Of a stretch of DNA of 64,000 bases, positions 9,914-21,786 are shown piece after piece. The stretch is from Chondrosia reniformis (taxonomy: Eukaryota; Porifera; Demospongiae; Chondrillida; Chondrillidae). Made by a program: the position numbers and the translations under genes. The notes under the pieces were generated by a model. It was not told the DNA's origin. It saw only the letters and a program-made list of their open reading frames with translations, and made no database searches. Numbering within the stretch: position 1 is the first letter of the stretch; every line of letters starts with the position of its first letter. The stretch is from NCBI GenBank assembly GCA_947172415.1, contig OX359197.1, positions 434,001 to 498,000 on the forward strand. Reading direction: 5' to 3'.

Positions 9914-11785
9914 ATCTATATATAGCTGAGATTTGATGTCAACATTCACACACATTCATAAATCATACACATGATCAAGGAGTTTTGCAATTTTTGAAGT
10001 TCACCCATATTATATATACCTATCAGATAGCTATATATAATTATAAGGAGCTATATGAAGATATATATGCATGGTGTCAACATTTATGATCACACATATC
10101 CAATTATAATTGCGCCCATAATTTTTTTGTAAATGAATTATATTAATAATCAACTGTGATAATGTTCATATTGTCCATGCTATAAATATAGTCAACTGTA
10201 TTAAGTCAGCTCCTAGCAACCTTGTTAGCCAATAAAACTTTACAAGGACTTTCTTCACATGACCTACCTAGAATTACAAATAAAAAAGTGATAAGTTAAT
10301 CAACGATTAATATTGCATTAAAGTAATCAGTAATAAAAGTACAGAGATTCAAACTGCTGGTTATGCAATTATCATTTCAAAGAGCACCAATTAGATATAC
10401 ATATGTACATGATATATATGACATTGTCATTCAGCAGGTATTTAAAACTATTATAATTTTTAAACATACTGTACATAAATGGGGAAAAATGCTAACAACA
10501 TTTTTATGCACTCTTTTGCTATATACTGGCAGTACCACTTTTATATTTAGATTGCTTATAATGGCCCTGAATAAGTCTAGAAAACATCAGATCCGTATTA
10601 TGTTTCTTTGCCACATACTATGTCCATACATTAACCATACATATCTAGGAAAATGTGTTGCAGACTATATAGTCATCTAGGAAAGCCTTGTTCCTAATGC
10701 ACAACTATGAAACTGTTCTCTTCCTGGTGATTGTCACATGACATGAAGCAGAAATGGAGGGAAAAATGAGAGACAACCTCCAGCAGTCACTGAAGAAGGG
10801 TCAAAGCATCTGATTTAAAGAAATAAACTGTATTAATTTGTGGTGAGGTAATGATAAAATTTACTCCTTAAATAGATGACCTGTGTCATATGTATATATA
10901 TGAGTAGAATATATAACAAAACATCTATATGTACTTTCACAAAAATATGGTGCTATATAGCTTTACGTATATACTGTACCTCAAGGATTGCTGATAACAA
11001 GAAAGAGTAGTAGACATTCTCTACTACTACCAGAATCTTCTTCCTACATAAACACTTACATAATACTCTAAAATGTACATAATATAATTAATTTGTAAGA
11101 TGTAATAATACTCTTGCAAAATAGGAATGCATGAAAAAGATGAAAAAGATGAAATGATCAAAGCTGATCTCCTGAATGGGGTTATCCTAAAGAGCTCTTA
11201 TAGAGCAGTACTTTAAGTTGGACTGGAGTGAGGTATAGCCTGCATGTTTCCAGTGTGAACGTTGTAGCCTAAGTTACCAATCTATCCTAGCTGACTGTAA
11301 ATACAATGACCACTTAAGTATGAGCTAAGTTAGTGCTCTGTTGTGCCTAGCAGTAGTAGGGCTTCATAATATTCCAATTTTCAGAGTGTTATGTAATACA
11401 TACTTAAAGGTATAATGCATATAGGAAGCTTTGTTATGGCCATTAACATAAAAAACATATATACTATACGTACTAGATGCTATGTAGTTACAGTATTATA
11501 TATAAAAGGGCGCAATTAGTAAATTCCCAATTGCAAAGAAGAGACATATATACAAGGAACTTTTACTCTATAGAAGAGAAATTAATAGTTTCTGGAGAAT
11601 TCAAATTGGATTGTATGAATTATTGTATATATCTATGTGTAGTCCCTTCAATCTGGTAAACTATATACTTTTTAATGAATTATTATCTTAGTTATTATAT
11701 TGTTTGACTATATACTACGTAGGAAATAAAGTCTTAGGAAATAACAAATCTGAATACTATAAGATGTTAATTTGTTATTTCATAT
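9914..11785 (+). repeat. Duplicon copy I (rearranged)
   Basis: Intergenic block sharing segments in order with copies at 25.5-29.0, 38.3-41.0 and 60.7-63.1 kb (GTCAACTGTATTAAGTCAGC; CCTACCTAGAATTACAAATA; AGAGCACCAATTAGATATAC; AAAGAAATAAACTG; AATTTGTGGTGAGGTAATG; TCCTGAATGGGGTTATCC). It differs by an insertion at about 10430-10770 and by a deletion at about 10829 that removes the reverse-strand exons A and B found in the other copies. The open frame at 10363-10680 crosses the insertion boundary and is not credited. Confidence 0.65.
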
Positions 11786-11793
11786 TATATAAG
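11786..11793 (+). promoter_or_regulatory. Possible TATA element of type B gene
   Basis: TATATAAG 75 bp before the ATG at 11868. Equivalent TATAAG sites precede the type B genes at 29005 (28923-28928) and 41057 (40979-40984) at 73-77 bp. Conservation is partly trivial because the whole leader is duplicated. Confidence 0.4.
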
Positions 11794-11867
11794 ATTGTTC
11801 CTATATACTTGATCATGATGAATGTGTATTTAGTGTTGTAAAGGTTCCTTCACATTATTTGTAGAAG

Positions 11868-12856
11868 ATGAAGCTCCTGTGTTCTTTGGTGTGTGTCTTC
11901 TTGTTACTGTCTGGTCAAGTGACCTCTCAGCAGTCTCAAGAGAGTTCTTCTTGTATCAAAACCTGTCCTGGTCTATCTGATGAATCTCCTGCAGTTTGCT
12001 GTTACCAGATCTTTAGATGCAACTCTCTCAGTCCTTCTGGATACTACTGGATCAGGACTAATGGAACAGTCCAAGCAACTCACTGTGAAATGGACCTCGT
12101 GAAGATCACTTCTAAAACTCCAGGATCAAGTGAAGACTATCCAGCAGACTCATGCTTTGATGTGTACGACTGTGACCCTTATACTAAAAATGGTAACTAT
12201 TGGATTAAGTCATCTTCACATCCTAGTCAGGTGTATTGTAATATTAACAACATTGCTAGACTCAGATCACCATATGGAAAAAGTATTGCTACACCAGCCA
12301 ATTCGTGTAGTGCCATCTATAATTACAATCCTTCAAGTCCTTCTGGGTACTATTGGATTAAGACATCTTCATCTCCTCAACAAGTCTACTGTGATATGGA
12401 TACCACAGCATGTGGAGTGAGAGGAGTCATGCGTATAGCCTATCTGGATACCAGTATATCAGATACCTGTCCCAGTAATCTTACTAAGTATGAGGTCAAT
12501 GGTACAACTATGTGTGGAAGGAAGCTCACCTATAATCCTTGGGATGCTGTACATTATCCATCTCATGGAGTAGAGTACAGTAATATTTGTGGTACAGCAG
12601 TTGGGTATTCTTATGTAAAACGTCATGATTGTGCATTCTATTGGTCTAGAGGGCATTGGCCATTCACTGGCTCCACTGCAAATGATTTATATGTGTATGG
12701 TATCTCAATAACAAGAGGTCCTTCTAATAATCGTACTCATGTCTGGACTTATGCTGCTGGACGTTCTGATACAAATAATTTTAGTAATGTTTGTAACTGC
12801 TGCTCCTAGTTTTATTGGAAACAACTATTTCTGTGAATCGGCCACAAAGTACAGAC
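11868..12856 (+). pseudogene. Type B FReD-like gene, C-terminally broken
   Basis: The open frame runs 11868-12809 (313 codons). It has a signal peptide MKLLCSLVCVFLLLSGQVTS and three half-modules of the form C..I/V...SG.YWI...Q..C.M (about residues 45-75, 96-126 and 147-176). The shared C-terminal domain follows, with the NPWDAV and WPFTGS variable segments also seen at 41057. A deletion inside the CNCPCAP segment at about 12802 shifts the frame and gives an early TAG at 12807-12809; the lost sequence includes [16 protein letters not shown]-related bases follow out of frame to about 12856, where homology stops abruptly at the reverse-strand exon B remnant. The last third of the domain is therefore missing. 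Probably non-functional, though a short secreted product is possible. Confidence 0.8.
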
Positions 12857-13995
12857 ATCCACATTATTTGTACAGTTAGAGCTCTCAAGTAGTTCTGGTG
12901 ACTAAATACAGAAGAGATAATTTCTGAATACATATGCTTGAATGAAAACAGACTTGCAAGAAAAAAATTAAATGTGGTCATTACTTCAATGATATCATTG
13001 TTAATAAAGATTGGTCTTATCAGCATATGACATTGATGAAGTGAAATGAATCACACACATCTAAAATGTGACAATGCAGTATTAGGAGTCCAAGATGAGT
13101 GTTCAGTCACTTGGCTGGTTAGGTATAATAACTCCAGTGATTATCTCTTTTATAATCTGTATACTTTCACTCACCTAAATCCCTGTGGCATGAGAGAGTC
13201 AAGTTCTTCTTGAAACTGTACATATTGTCCTCCCTATACAATATATTAGTATTGTTATATATACATATGTACTGTACGAATATAATTGCTGATTAATTAT
13301 ATAGGAGGTGTACATGTGAAGTATCTAGTACCTACGTAGGTGAGTCACAAACCATCAAATATAAAATAATGTTTCAGTCTATACTATTAGTATACTTTTT
13401 AGCCTCCTATATGTATACGTACGTATATTACGTATATACATGTCATGATGACATCTATAGTGAAGTGGTTTTACAGGTTGTTATTATATACAGAATCATC
13501 ATAAATAACAGATTAGATAGTAAACAACATTTGGTGACTATATTTGTGCAACACAAACTACATAAACATAAACAACATTTAATTTGTGGTGAGGTAATGA
13601 TAAAATTTACTCGTGACCCGTGTCATATGTACGTATATGTATATATATGAGTAGAATATAACAAAACATCTATATGTACTTTCACAAAAATATGGTGCTA
13701 TAAACACATACATAAATAATATAATTAATTTGTAAGATGTAGCAATATACGTACTCTTGCAAAAATAGATATATGTCAAAGCTGATCTCCTGAATGGGGT
13801 TATCCTAAAGAGCTCTTATAGGTCTTGAAGTTGGACTGGAGTGAGATATAGCCTGCATGTTTCCATTGTGAATGTTGCAGCTAAAGTTATCAATCTATAC
13901 TAGTTACTGTGACCACTTATCTATGAACTAATTGCTCTGTTGTGCCTAGCAGTAGTAAGGCTTCATAATATTCCAATTTTCAGAATGTTATATTG
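12857..13995 (+). repeat. Duplicon copy II
   Basis: Begins at a breakpoint inside exon B (remnant 12872-12901 on the reverse strand, ending at the TTTAG acceptor). It then follows copies III, IV and V through exon A (13175-13233) and the AATTTGTGGTGAGG and TCCTGAATGGGG landmarks. The open frames 13369-13650 and 12781-13026 are by-products of this repeat. It carries extra CGTA tetranucleotides at 13334-13337 and 13750-13753 that sister copies lack. Confidence 0.75.
13175..13233 (-). CDS. Exon A, duplicon copy II
   Basis: Reverse strand, 59 bp: acceptor TATAG|GGAGG, then GGQYVQFQEELDSLMPQGF, then donor TTTAG|GTGAGT. The phase (ends with 2 nt) fits exon B, which starts with one T before CACCAGAAT in intact copies. 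In this copy exon B is cut off at about 12872, so the pair is broken. Function unknown. Confidence 0.5.
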
Positions 13996-14430
13996 CTATT
14001 TGAACCACTTAATATTTGAAAATTGAAATACTAATTCACTGCTAATTGACCATCAGTTTTAACCAAAACACTATATTATGTGTTAGATGAACACAACACA
14101 AAGGAGAATCATGTACACTGTTCATGAATATTATGACATTGTTACCTTGACAACATATATTGGATTACTTATATATATACATACATATGTACGTATATAT
14201 ATAAGGTAAAAGTATATTTTCATTATTATTGTATACGTATATGGCCAAGGTTAACGTATAAACATTAGTATATAGTCAAGCTGTGTATATTATAGAAAAG
14301 AGTGAATTTAGTAAATAAAGATTTCCAAAGAAAAGATAAAGAAGAGAAATAGTTGCTGGAGAATTCAAGTTGGATTGTATGAGGTATTGTACATACGTAT
14401 ATCTGTGTGTAGTCCCTTTAATCCAGTCAA
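13996..14430 (+). other. Leader region before truncated type B gene
   Basis: Shared with about 28030-28800 and 40360-40860 (for example AGGAGAATCATGTACACTG, TTGACAACATATATTGG, GCTGGAGAATTCAAGTTGG). The last part, including promoter and signal peptide, has been deleted relative to those copies. Confidence 0.5.
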
Positions 14431-15597
14431 GTGACCTCTCAGCAGTCTCAAGAGAGTTCTTCTTGTTTCAAAAGCTGTCCTGGTCTATCTGATGAATCTC
14501 CTGCAGTTTGCTGTTACCAGATCTTTAGATGCAACTCTCTCAGTCCTTCTGGATACTACTGGATCAGGAATAATGGAACAGTCCAAGCAACTCACTGTGA
14601 AATGGACCTCGTGAAGATCACTTCTACAACTCCAGGTTCAAGTGCAGACTATCCAGCAGACTCATGCTTTGATGTGTACGACTGTGACCCTTACACTAAA
14701 AATGGTAACTATTGGATTAAGTCATCTTCACATCCTAGTCAGGTATATTGTAATATTAACAACATTCCAAGACTTAGGTTACTGTATGGAAAACGTATTG
14801 CTACACCAGCTGATTCATGTAGTACCATCTATAAGTACAATCCTTCAATAGCATCTGGGTACTATTGGATTAAGACTTCTTCATCTCCTCAACAAGTCTA
14901 CTGTGATATGGATACCACAGCATGTGGAGTGAGAGGAGTTATGCGTATAGCCTATCTGGATACCAGTGTATCAGATACTTGTCCCAGTAATCTTACTAAG
15001 TATGAGGTCAATGGTAAAACTATGTGTGGAAGGAGAAACCTAAGAGATACATATGCATGTGATTCTGTATATTATCCATCTGAAGGTGTAGAGTACAGTA
15101 ATATCTGTGGTAGAGCAGTGGGGTATGCTCACAGCGGAAGTGGGAGTGGTTTCTTCACTTGTGGATTTTGGTGGATTGCCTTAGGTAATGATATTAATGG
15201 TCTCTATGTATCTGGTGTCACAATAACAAGAGGTCCTTCTACCGATCGTACTCATGTCTGGACGTATGCTGCTGGTAGACAAGAGGTCTCAGGTCCTAAT
15301 TGTAACTGTCCCTGTGCTCCAACCAATGGAGCCGATCCTCCAAATTTTGTTGGAAACAACTATTTCTGTGAATCAGCCACAAAATACCAACCTCCTGCAG
15401 AAGGTCAATGGTTCACAAACTACACAATGTGGCAAGGCAATTGTTATGAAGGTAGCGACTGTTGTCCCGATGATGGAAGACCATGGTTTAATGTAGATCT
15501 TGACAGTCCTACCAATGAAGATATAGAAGTACGCTGGTGTGGTAGTATAACTAATGATAATATAGCAACAGAGCTTTTGGAGATTTTTGTGTACTAA
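14431..15597 (+). pseudogene. Type B FReD-like gene lacking promoter and signal peptide
   Basis: 388 open codons but no start: the frame opens with GTG ACC TCT CAG, an in-frame TAA lies at 14419-14421 and no ATG intervenes. Compared with 11868, a deletion joins the far leader (TGTAGTCCCTTTAATC) straight to TCAAGTGACCTCTCAGCAG, removing the proximal promoter, the ATG and the hydrophobic signal. Everything downstream is intact: three half-modules and the full C-terminal domain ending LLEIFVY, with its own variable segments (RDTYACDS, GSGSGFFTCGFWW, EVSGPNCNCPCAP). An AATAAA at 15691-15696 lies about 95 bp past the stop. It is best seen as a silent copy that could donate sequence by gene conversion, unless an upstream exon supplies a new start. 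Confidence 0.8.
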
Positions 15598-16410
15598 CAT
15601 TAGTTATAACATGCTTAAATATTCATAACTCATTCCTTTTTCTGCACACCTTACTATCTGAGCATATTCAATTGTAATAATATGACTCTAAATAAAGTGT
15701 AATCTATAATATGTATATGAACACAGTCATGTACATCTTTCAGATGTCTTTAAACTTCACAGGTAATATAATTCAAGTTAAAACTCGTGGGGCTGCTGTA
15801 TGTCCCGCGCTTTGTTGGGTATATATATTTAAACGTCATAACCTTAATGATTTAGTGAAGAATGGTAGAAAAGCTTTAGTTACATAACTTAAGTGTTGTA
15901 ACAATAGGAAGTAATAATGAAAACAACATATGGGCTATATATATACATGTATATGAATATATAGTCTCGCTTAGCCCAGACCGCTATTTTGCCTCAATAT
16001 ACCATGGTTACAGGATGGTTCCACTACTGAAGATATAGAAGTACACTGGTATAGTTATTCAAATACATCCGACACTGCGGCAGTAGAGTTTTTGATAGAA
16101 ATATAAAAATAACCATATGCATATGTGTATATAAATTTGATACACATTTCTATAGATCTGTTTCTAGAACATATATACTGTAAGGTTAGGAATATGACAT
16201 AGTATTTCAATGTTAAGAATGTTACATACAACATTATGTGTCACTAATATTTAATGGAAAGCTTCATAAAGGATGTTGTGTACTCAGCTAAGCAATAAAC
16301 AACCAAATTGCATTCTTACTTCATTGCTAATAGACTTGTGATAGCCATAATGTAACAAATAATACAGTATATATATATGTATAAGCCATAACTCTTTTAC
16401 TAGTGACTAA
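15598..16410 (+). other. Spacer with FReD C-terminal relic
   Basis: Contains a decayed tail of another family member at about 16018-16106 (ACTGAAGATATAGAAGTAC, then GTTATTCAAATACATCCGACAC), matching the tail that follows the broken type B gene at 42150-42270. The part at 15770-15830 (AACTCGTGGGGCTG, TATGTCC) is shared with 31195-31270, showing that this gene and the 30399 gene are sister copies. Confidence 0.55.
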
Positions 16411-16418
16411 TATATAAA
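16411..16418 (+). promoter_or_regulatory. TATA box of type C genes
   Basis: TATATAAA 62 bp before the ATG at 16480. The same box sits at 31903-31910 and 42604-42611 with the identical 62-bp spacing, and at 44755-44762 with 53 bp. Flanking bases (TTTTACTAGTGACTAAT, AAGAGCTCCAGTTGAGGC) are also conserved. Confidence 0.55.
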
Positions 16419-16479
16419 CACATTATATGCATTATCAAAATATAGGAACACATTAGTAAGAGCTCCAGTTGAGGCTACG

Positions 16480-17397
16480 ATGCATTACAGAGAAACTTCA
16501 TTACTTATCTTCTTATTCTGCCTCCTGAACTATGATCTAGTTCACTGTGCAGAGGAGAGGAGAGTGATGCGTGATTTACAAGATGGGGAACAAAACTGCA
16601 CTAGTGCCACTTGTCCTGGTATATCTATCCACTGTCCTGCTACCTCCTGTTTTGAAGTGCTGAAATGTAACTCTCTCAGTCCATCAGGATATTACTGGAT
16701 CAGGACATCTTCGTGTGTACAGAGAATGTACTGTAAAATGGAGAAGATTACTTGCAACTTTCCTGGGTCATGTGCTGAATATCCTGCAGAATCTTGTCGT
16801 TCCATATTTGAATGTGATCCTTCAATAACTTCAGGAGACTATTGGATTAAGACTTCTTCATCTCCTCAACAAGTCTATTGTGATATGGATACCACAGCAT
16901 GTGGAGTGAGAGGAGTCATGCGTATTGCCTATCTGGATACCAGTGTATCAGATACCTGTCCCAGTAATCTTACTAAGTATGAGGTCAATGGTACAACTAT
17001 GTGTGGCAGACATAATTTAACAGTTCCATGTGATTCTGTATATTATCCATCTCGTGGAGTAGAGTACAGTAATATTTGTGGTAGAGCAGTTGGTTACAGT
17101 CAGAAGGGAATAGCTGTTTGTGGTTTTTGGTGGAGTACTGCTATTGCCTCCTGGGACTTCATCTCCATCAATGATCTCTATGTATCTGGTGTCACAATAA
17201 CAAGAGGTCCTTGTTATGATCGCACTCATGTCTGGACTTATGCTGCTGGACATTCTGCTACAGTAGATGATGCTTGTAACTGTCCCTGTGCCCCAAATGG
17301 TACTACTGCTCCCAGTTTTGTTGGAAACAATTATTTCTGTGAATCAGCCACAAAATACGAACCTCCAGTAGGTGATGGACATGTGAGAGATACGTAG
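16480..17397 (+). pseudogene. Type C FReD-like gene cut by satellite array
   Basis: 305 codons: signal peptide (MHYRETSLLIFLFCLLNYDLVHC), two half-modules, then the shared domain with SQKGIAVCGFWWSTA and DACNCPCAPNG. At PVGDGH (about 17383) the coding sequence stops matching its sisters (which continue QWYTNYTLWQGNCY...) and runs into satellite DNA, adding VRDT and a stop. About 60 residues containing [12 protein letters not shown] and EVRWCG are lost. The missing 3' end is not found at the far side of the array. The junction reads CAT|GTGAGAGA, so the satellite happens to supply a donor-like GTGAGA. Function of the truncated product is doubtful. Confidence 0.8.
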
Positions 17398-18398
17398 GGC
17401 AAATATGAGTGAACATCAAAATTTGCAAAACTCTTTGGATATGTTTTATGGATGTCTGTGAATGCTGAACGCAAGTTTCAGCTTCACATCTTTCCAATTG
17501 ACAGAGTTACAGCACTAAATGTACATTAGATTCTTGTATACAAATTTAAAGTATGGTGAGAGATAGGGCAAATATGAGTGAACATCAAAATTTGTAAAAC
17601 TCTTTGGATATGCTTTAAGGATAGCTATAAATGCTGACAACAAGTTTCAGCTTCACATCTTTCCAATTGACAGAGTTACAGCACTAAATGTACATTAGAT
17701 TCTTGTATACAAATTTAAAGTATGGTGAGATATAGGACAAATATGAGTGAACATCAAAATTTGCAAAACTCTTTGGATATGCTTTAAGGATAGCTGTGAA
17801 TGCTGACAGCAAGTTTCAGCTTCATATCTTTCCAATTGACAGAGTTACAGCACTAAATGTACATTAGATTCTTGTATACAAATTTAATGTATGGTGAGAG
17901 ATAGGACAAATATGAGTGAACATCAAAATTTGCAAAACTCTTTGGATATGCTTTAAGGATAGCTGTGAATGCTGACAGCAAGTTTCAGCTTTACATCTTT
18001 CCAATTGACAGAGTTACAGCACTAAATGTACATTAGATTCTTGTATACAAATTTAAAGTATGGTGAGAGATAGAGCAAATATGAGTGAACATCAAAATTT
18101 GTAAAACTCTTTGGATATGCTTTAAGGATGTCTGTGAATGCTGACAACAAGTTTCAGCTTCACATCTTTCCAATTGACAGAGTTACAGCACTAAATGTAC
18201 ATTAGATTCTTGTATACAAATTTAATGTATGGTGAGAGATAGGACAAATATGAGTGAACATCAAAATTTGCAAAACTCTTTGGATATGCTTTAAGGATAG
18301 CTGTGAATGCTGACAGCAAGTTTCAGCTTCACATCTTTCCAATTGACAGAGTTACAGCACTAAATGTACATTAGATTCTTGTATAGAAATTTAATGTA

Positions 18399-19121
18399 CG
18401 GGAGTTTCGTAATAATATAAATGGCCGACCTAGAGAAGGGAATATTGAAAATACGTTACTTTTATATGTATATTTGAATGACGAGAACGCTTTTAAAGAT
18501 TTTAATGCACATGGATATTCACTCTGTAATACTTGATTGTTTTGAAGTAGTATCTGTCCATATTATAATATATGGATGTCGCTAAAGTGAAAAATCGTCA
18601 ATCGACTGCTAAAGAAACTCCAAAGGAAAAAAATTGGACCATACCGAACGCTACCATCCACGACGCTCAGAGGCCGGGATCGGTGGTAACGCTCTGCCGA
18701 GTTGAGCTTTGGGTGTCACTTGCGTGAGAAGAACCAGTTCTTCTCGATATGGCCGACTCATATGAATCCTAAGATATCAGATGCCAATCCCACATTACGT
18801 GGAACCCCCCCGAAATCCGGATTATTGGTGAGCACGTCTCTATGGCACCAACCGATTAGGAGACAGCTTCAGAGTCTAAGCGCTACCAACCTCTATGGGA
18901 ACCGCAACCACCATAGAGATGTGTCCAGGTAGGCCTACTATTATAAGGTTTTATCTTCTATTTAAATAAAGTAATTGCCTATGAAAACGCTTGTGGTTGT
19001 CGAATCTTCAATACTTTAGAATAGGGTATTTTTCGACCTGCAGTAACTCGGGTATCCTTTTTTGAAATTTTACAAAACTAGCAGGATATACTGTATAGCT
19101 ATATGTGCATACAGCCAAGAG
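18399..19121 (+). mobile_element. 723-bp core element, copy 1
   Basis: Unique-sequence insert interrupting the satellite at AATGTA|CGGGAGTTTCG and ending CAGCCAAGAG|GTTTCAGC. The monomer phase resumes after it with one stretch replaced. Contents in order: a TATAAATGG-like box near the left end, an ATG frame at 18572-18727 (51 codons, MDVAKVKNRQ..., lysine-rich), a second overlapping open stretch of 76 codons from 18702 that starts at TTG and ends VSR, and a polyadenylation-like AATAAA at 18965-18970. There is no transposase and there are no obvious terminal inverted repeats. It may be a captured mini-gene or a non-autonomous element whose flanks expanded into satellite. Confidence 0.75.
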
Positions 19122-21063
19122 GTTTCAGCTTCATATCTTTCCAATTGACAGAGTTACGGCACTAAATGTAGATTAGATTCTTGTATACAAATTTAAAGTA
19201 TGGTGAGATATAGGGCAAATATGAGTGAACATCAAAATTTGCAAAACTCTTTGGATATGTTTTATGGATGTCTGTGAATGCTGACAGCAAGTTTCAGCTT
19301 CACATCTTTCCAATTGACAGAGTTACAGCACTAAATGTACATTAGATTCTGCTATACAAATTTAATGTATGGTGAGAGATAGGGCAAATAATAGTGAACA
19401 TCAAAATTTGTAAAACTCTTTGGATATGTTTTATGGATGTCTGTGAATGCTGACAACAAGTTTCAGCTTCACATCTTTCCAATTGACAGAGCTACAGCAC
19501 TAAATGTACATTAGATTCTTGTATACAAATTTAATGTATGGTGAGAGATAGGGCAAATATGAGTGAACATCAAAATTTGTAAAACTCTTTGGATATGCTT
19601 TAAGGATGTCTGTGAATGCTGACAACAAGTTTCAGCTCCACATCTTTCCAATTGACAGAGTTACAGCACTAAATGTACATTAGATTCTTGTATACAAATT
19701 TAAAGTATGGTGAGATATAGGGCAAATATGAGTGAACATCAAAATTTGCAAAACTCTTTGGATATGCTTTAAGGATGTCTGTGAATGCTGACAACAAGTT
19801 TCGGCTTCACATCTTTCCAATTGACAGAGTTACAGCACTAAATGTACATTAGATTCTGCTATACAAATTTAATGTATGGTGAGAGATAGGGCAAATATGA
19901 GTGAACATCAAAATTTGTAAAACTCTTTGGATATGCTTTAAGGATGTCTGTGAATGCTGACAACAAGTTTCAGCTCCACATCTTTCCAATTGACAGAGTT
20001 GCAGCACTAAATGTACATCAGATTCTTGTATACAAATTTAATGTATGGTGAGAGATAGGGCAAATATGATAGAACATCAAAATTTGTAAAACTCTTTGGA
20101 TATGCTTTAAGGATAGCTGTGAATGCTGACAACAAGTTTCAGCTCCACATCTTTCCAATTGACAGAGTTACAGCACTAAATGTACATTAGATTCTTGTAT
20201 ACAAATTTAAAGTATGGTGAGATATAGGGCAAATATGAGTGAACATCAAAATTTGCAAAACTCTTTGGATATGCTTTAAGGATAGCTGTGAATGCTGACA
20301 GCAAGTTTCAGCTTCACATCTTTCCAATTGACAGAGTTACAGCACTAAATGTACATTAGATTCTTGTATACAAATTTAATGTATGGTGAGAGATAGGGCA
20401 AATATGATAGAACATCAAAATTTGTAAAACTCTTTGGATATGCTTTAAGGATGTCTGTGAATGCTGACAACAAGTTTCAGCTTCACATCTTTCCAATTGA
20501 CAGAGTTACAGCACTAAATGTACATTAGATTCTTGTATACAAATTTAAAGTATGGTGAGATATAGGGCAAATATGAGTGAACATCAAAATTTGCAAAACT
20601 CTTTGGATATGCTTTAAGGATAGCTGTGAATGCTGACAGCAAGTTTCAGCTTCACATCTTTCCAATTGACAGAGTTATTGCACTAAATGTACATTAGATT
20701 CTTGTATACAAATTTAAAGTATGGTGAGATATATATAGGGCAAATAATAGTGAACATCAAAATTTGCAAAACTCTTTGGATATGTTTTATGGATGTCTGT
20801 GAATGCTGACAACAAGTTTCAGCTTCACATCTTTCCAATTGACAGAGTTACAGCACTAAATGTACATTAGATTCTTGTATACAAATTTAATGTATGGTGA
20901 GATATAGGGCAAATATGAGTGAACATCAAAATTTGCAAAACTCTTTGGATATGCTTTAAGGATAGCTGTGAATGCTGACAGCAAGTTTCAGCTTCACATC
21001 TTTCCAATTGACAGAGTTACAGCACTAAATGTACATTAGATTCTTGTATAGAAATTTAATGTA

Positions 21064-21786
21064 CGGGAGTTTCGTAATAATATAAATGGCCGACCTAGAG
21101 AAGGGAATATTGAAAATACGTTACTTTTATATGTATATTTGAATGACGAGAACGCTTTTAAAGATTTTAATGCACATGGATATTCACTCTGTAATACTTG
21201 ATTGTTTTGAAGTAGTATCTGTCCATATTATAATATATGGATGTCGCTAAAGTGAAAAATCGTCAATCGACTGCTAAAGAAACTCCAAAGGAAAAAAATT
21301 GGACCATACCGAACGCTACCATCCACGACGCTCAGAGGCCGGGATCGGTGGTAACGCTCTGCCGAGTTGAGCTTTGGGTGTCACTTGCGTGAGAAGAACC
21401 AGTTCTTCTCGATATGGCCGACTCATATGAATCCTAAGATATCAGATGCCAATCCCACATTACGTGGAACCCCCCCGAAATCCGGATTATTGGTGAGCAC
21501 GTCTCTATGGCACCAACCGATTAGGAGACAGCTTCAGAGTCTAAGCGCTACCAACCTCTATGGGAACCGCAACCACCATAGAGATGTGTCCAGGTAGGCC
21601 TACTATTATAAGGTTTTATCTTCTATTTAAATAAAGTAATTGCCTATGAAAACGCTTGTGGTTGTCGAATCTTCAATACTTTAGAATAGGGTATTTTTCG
21701 ATCTGCAGTAACTCGGGTATCCTTTTTTGAAATTTTACAAAACTAGCAGGATATACTGTATAGCTATATGTGCATACAGCCAAGAG
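21064..21786 (+). mobile_element. 723-bp core element, copy 2
   Basis: Almost identical to copy 1 over its full length with the same junctions to the satellite. It lies 2665 bp after copy 1, and flanking monomers are similar, so tandem duplication of a satellite-plus-core block is more likely than a second insertion. Confidence 0.75.

Noticed and set aside
10363-10680. 105-codon frame MQLSFQRAPIRY...
   Set aside because: The first part is duplicon sequence that is non-coding in other copies and the rest is a local insertion, so the frame is accidental.
18702-18932. 76-codon open stretch conserved in all five cores as a gene
   Set aside because: It opens with TTG, not ATG, and its conservation simply follows the near identity of the whole 723-bp core. 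Kept only as a property of the core.
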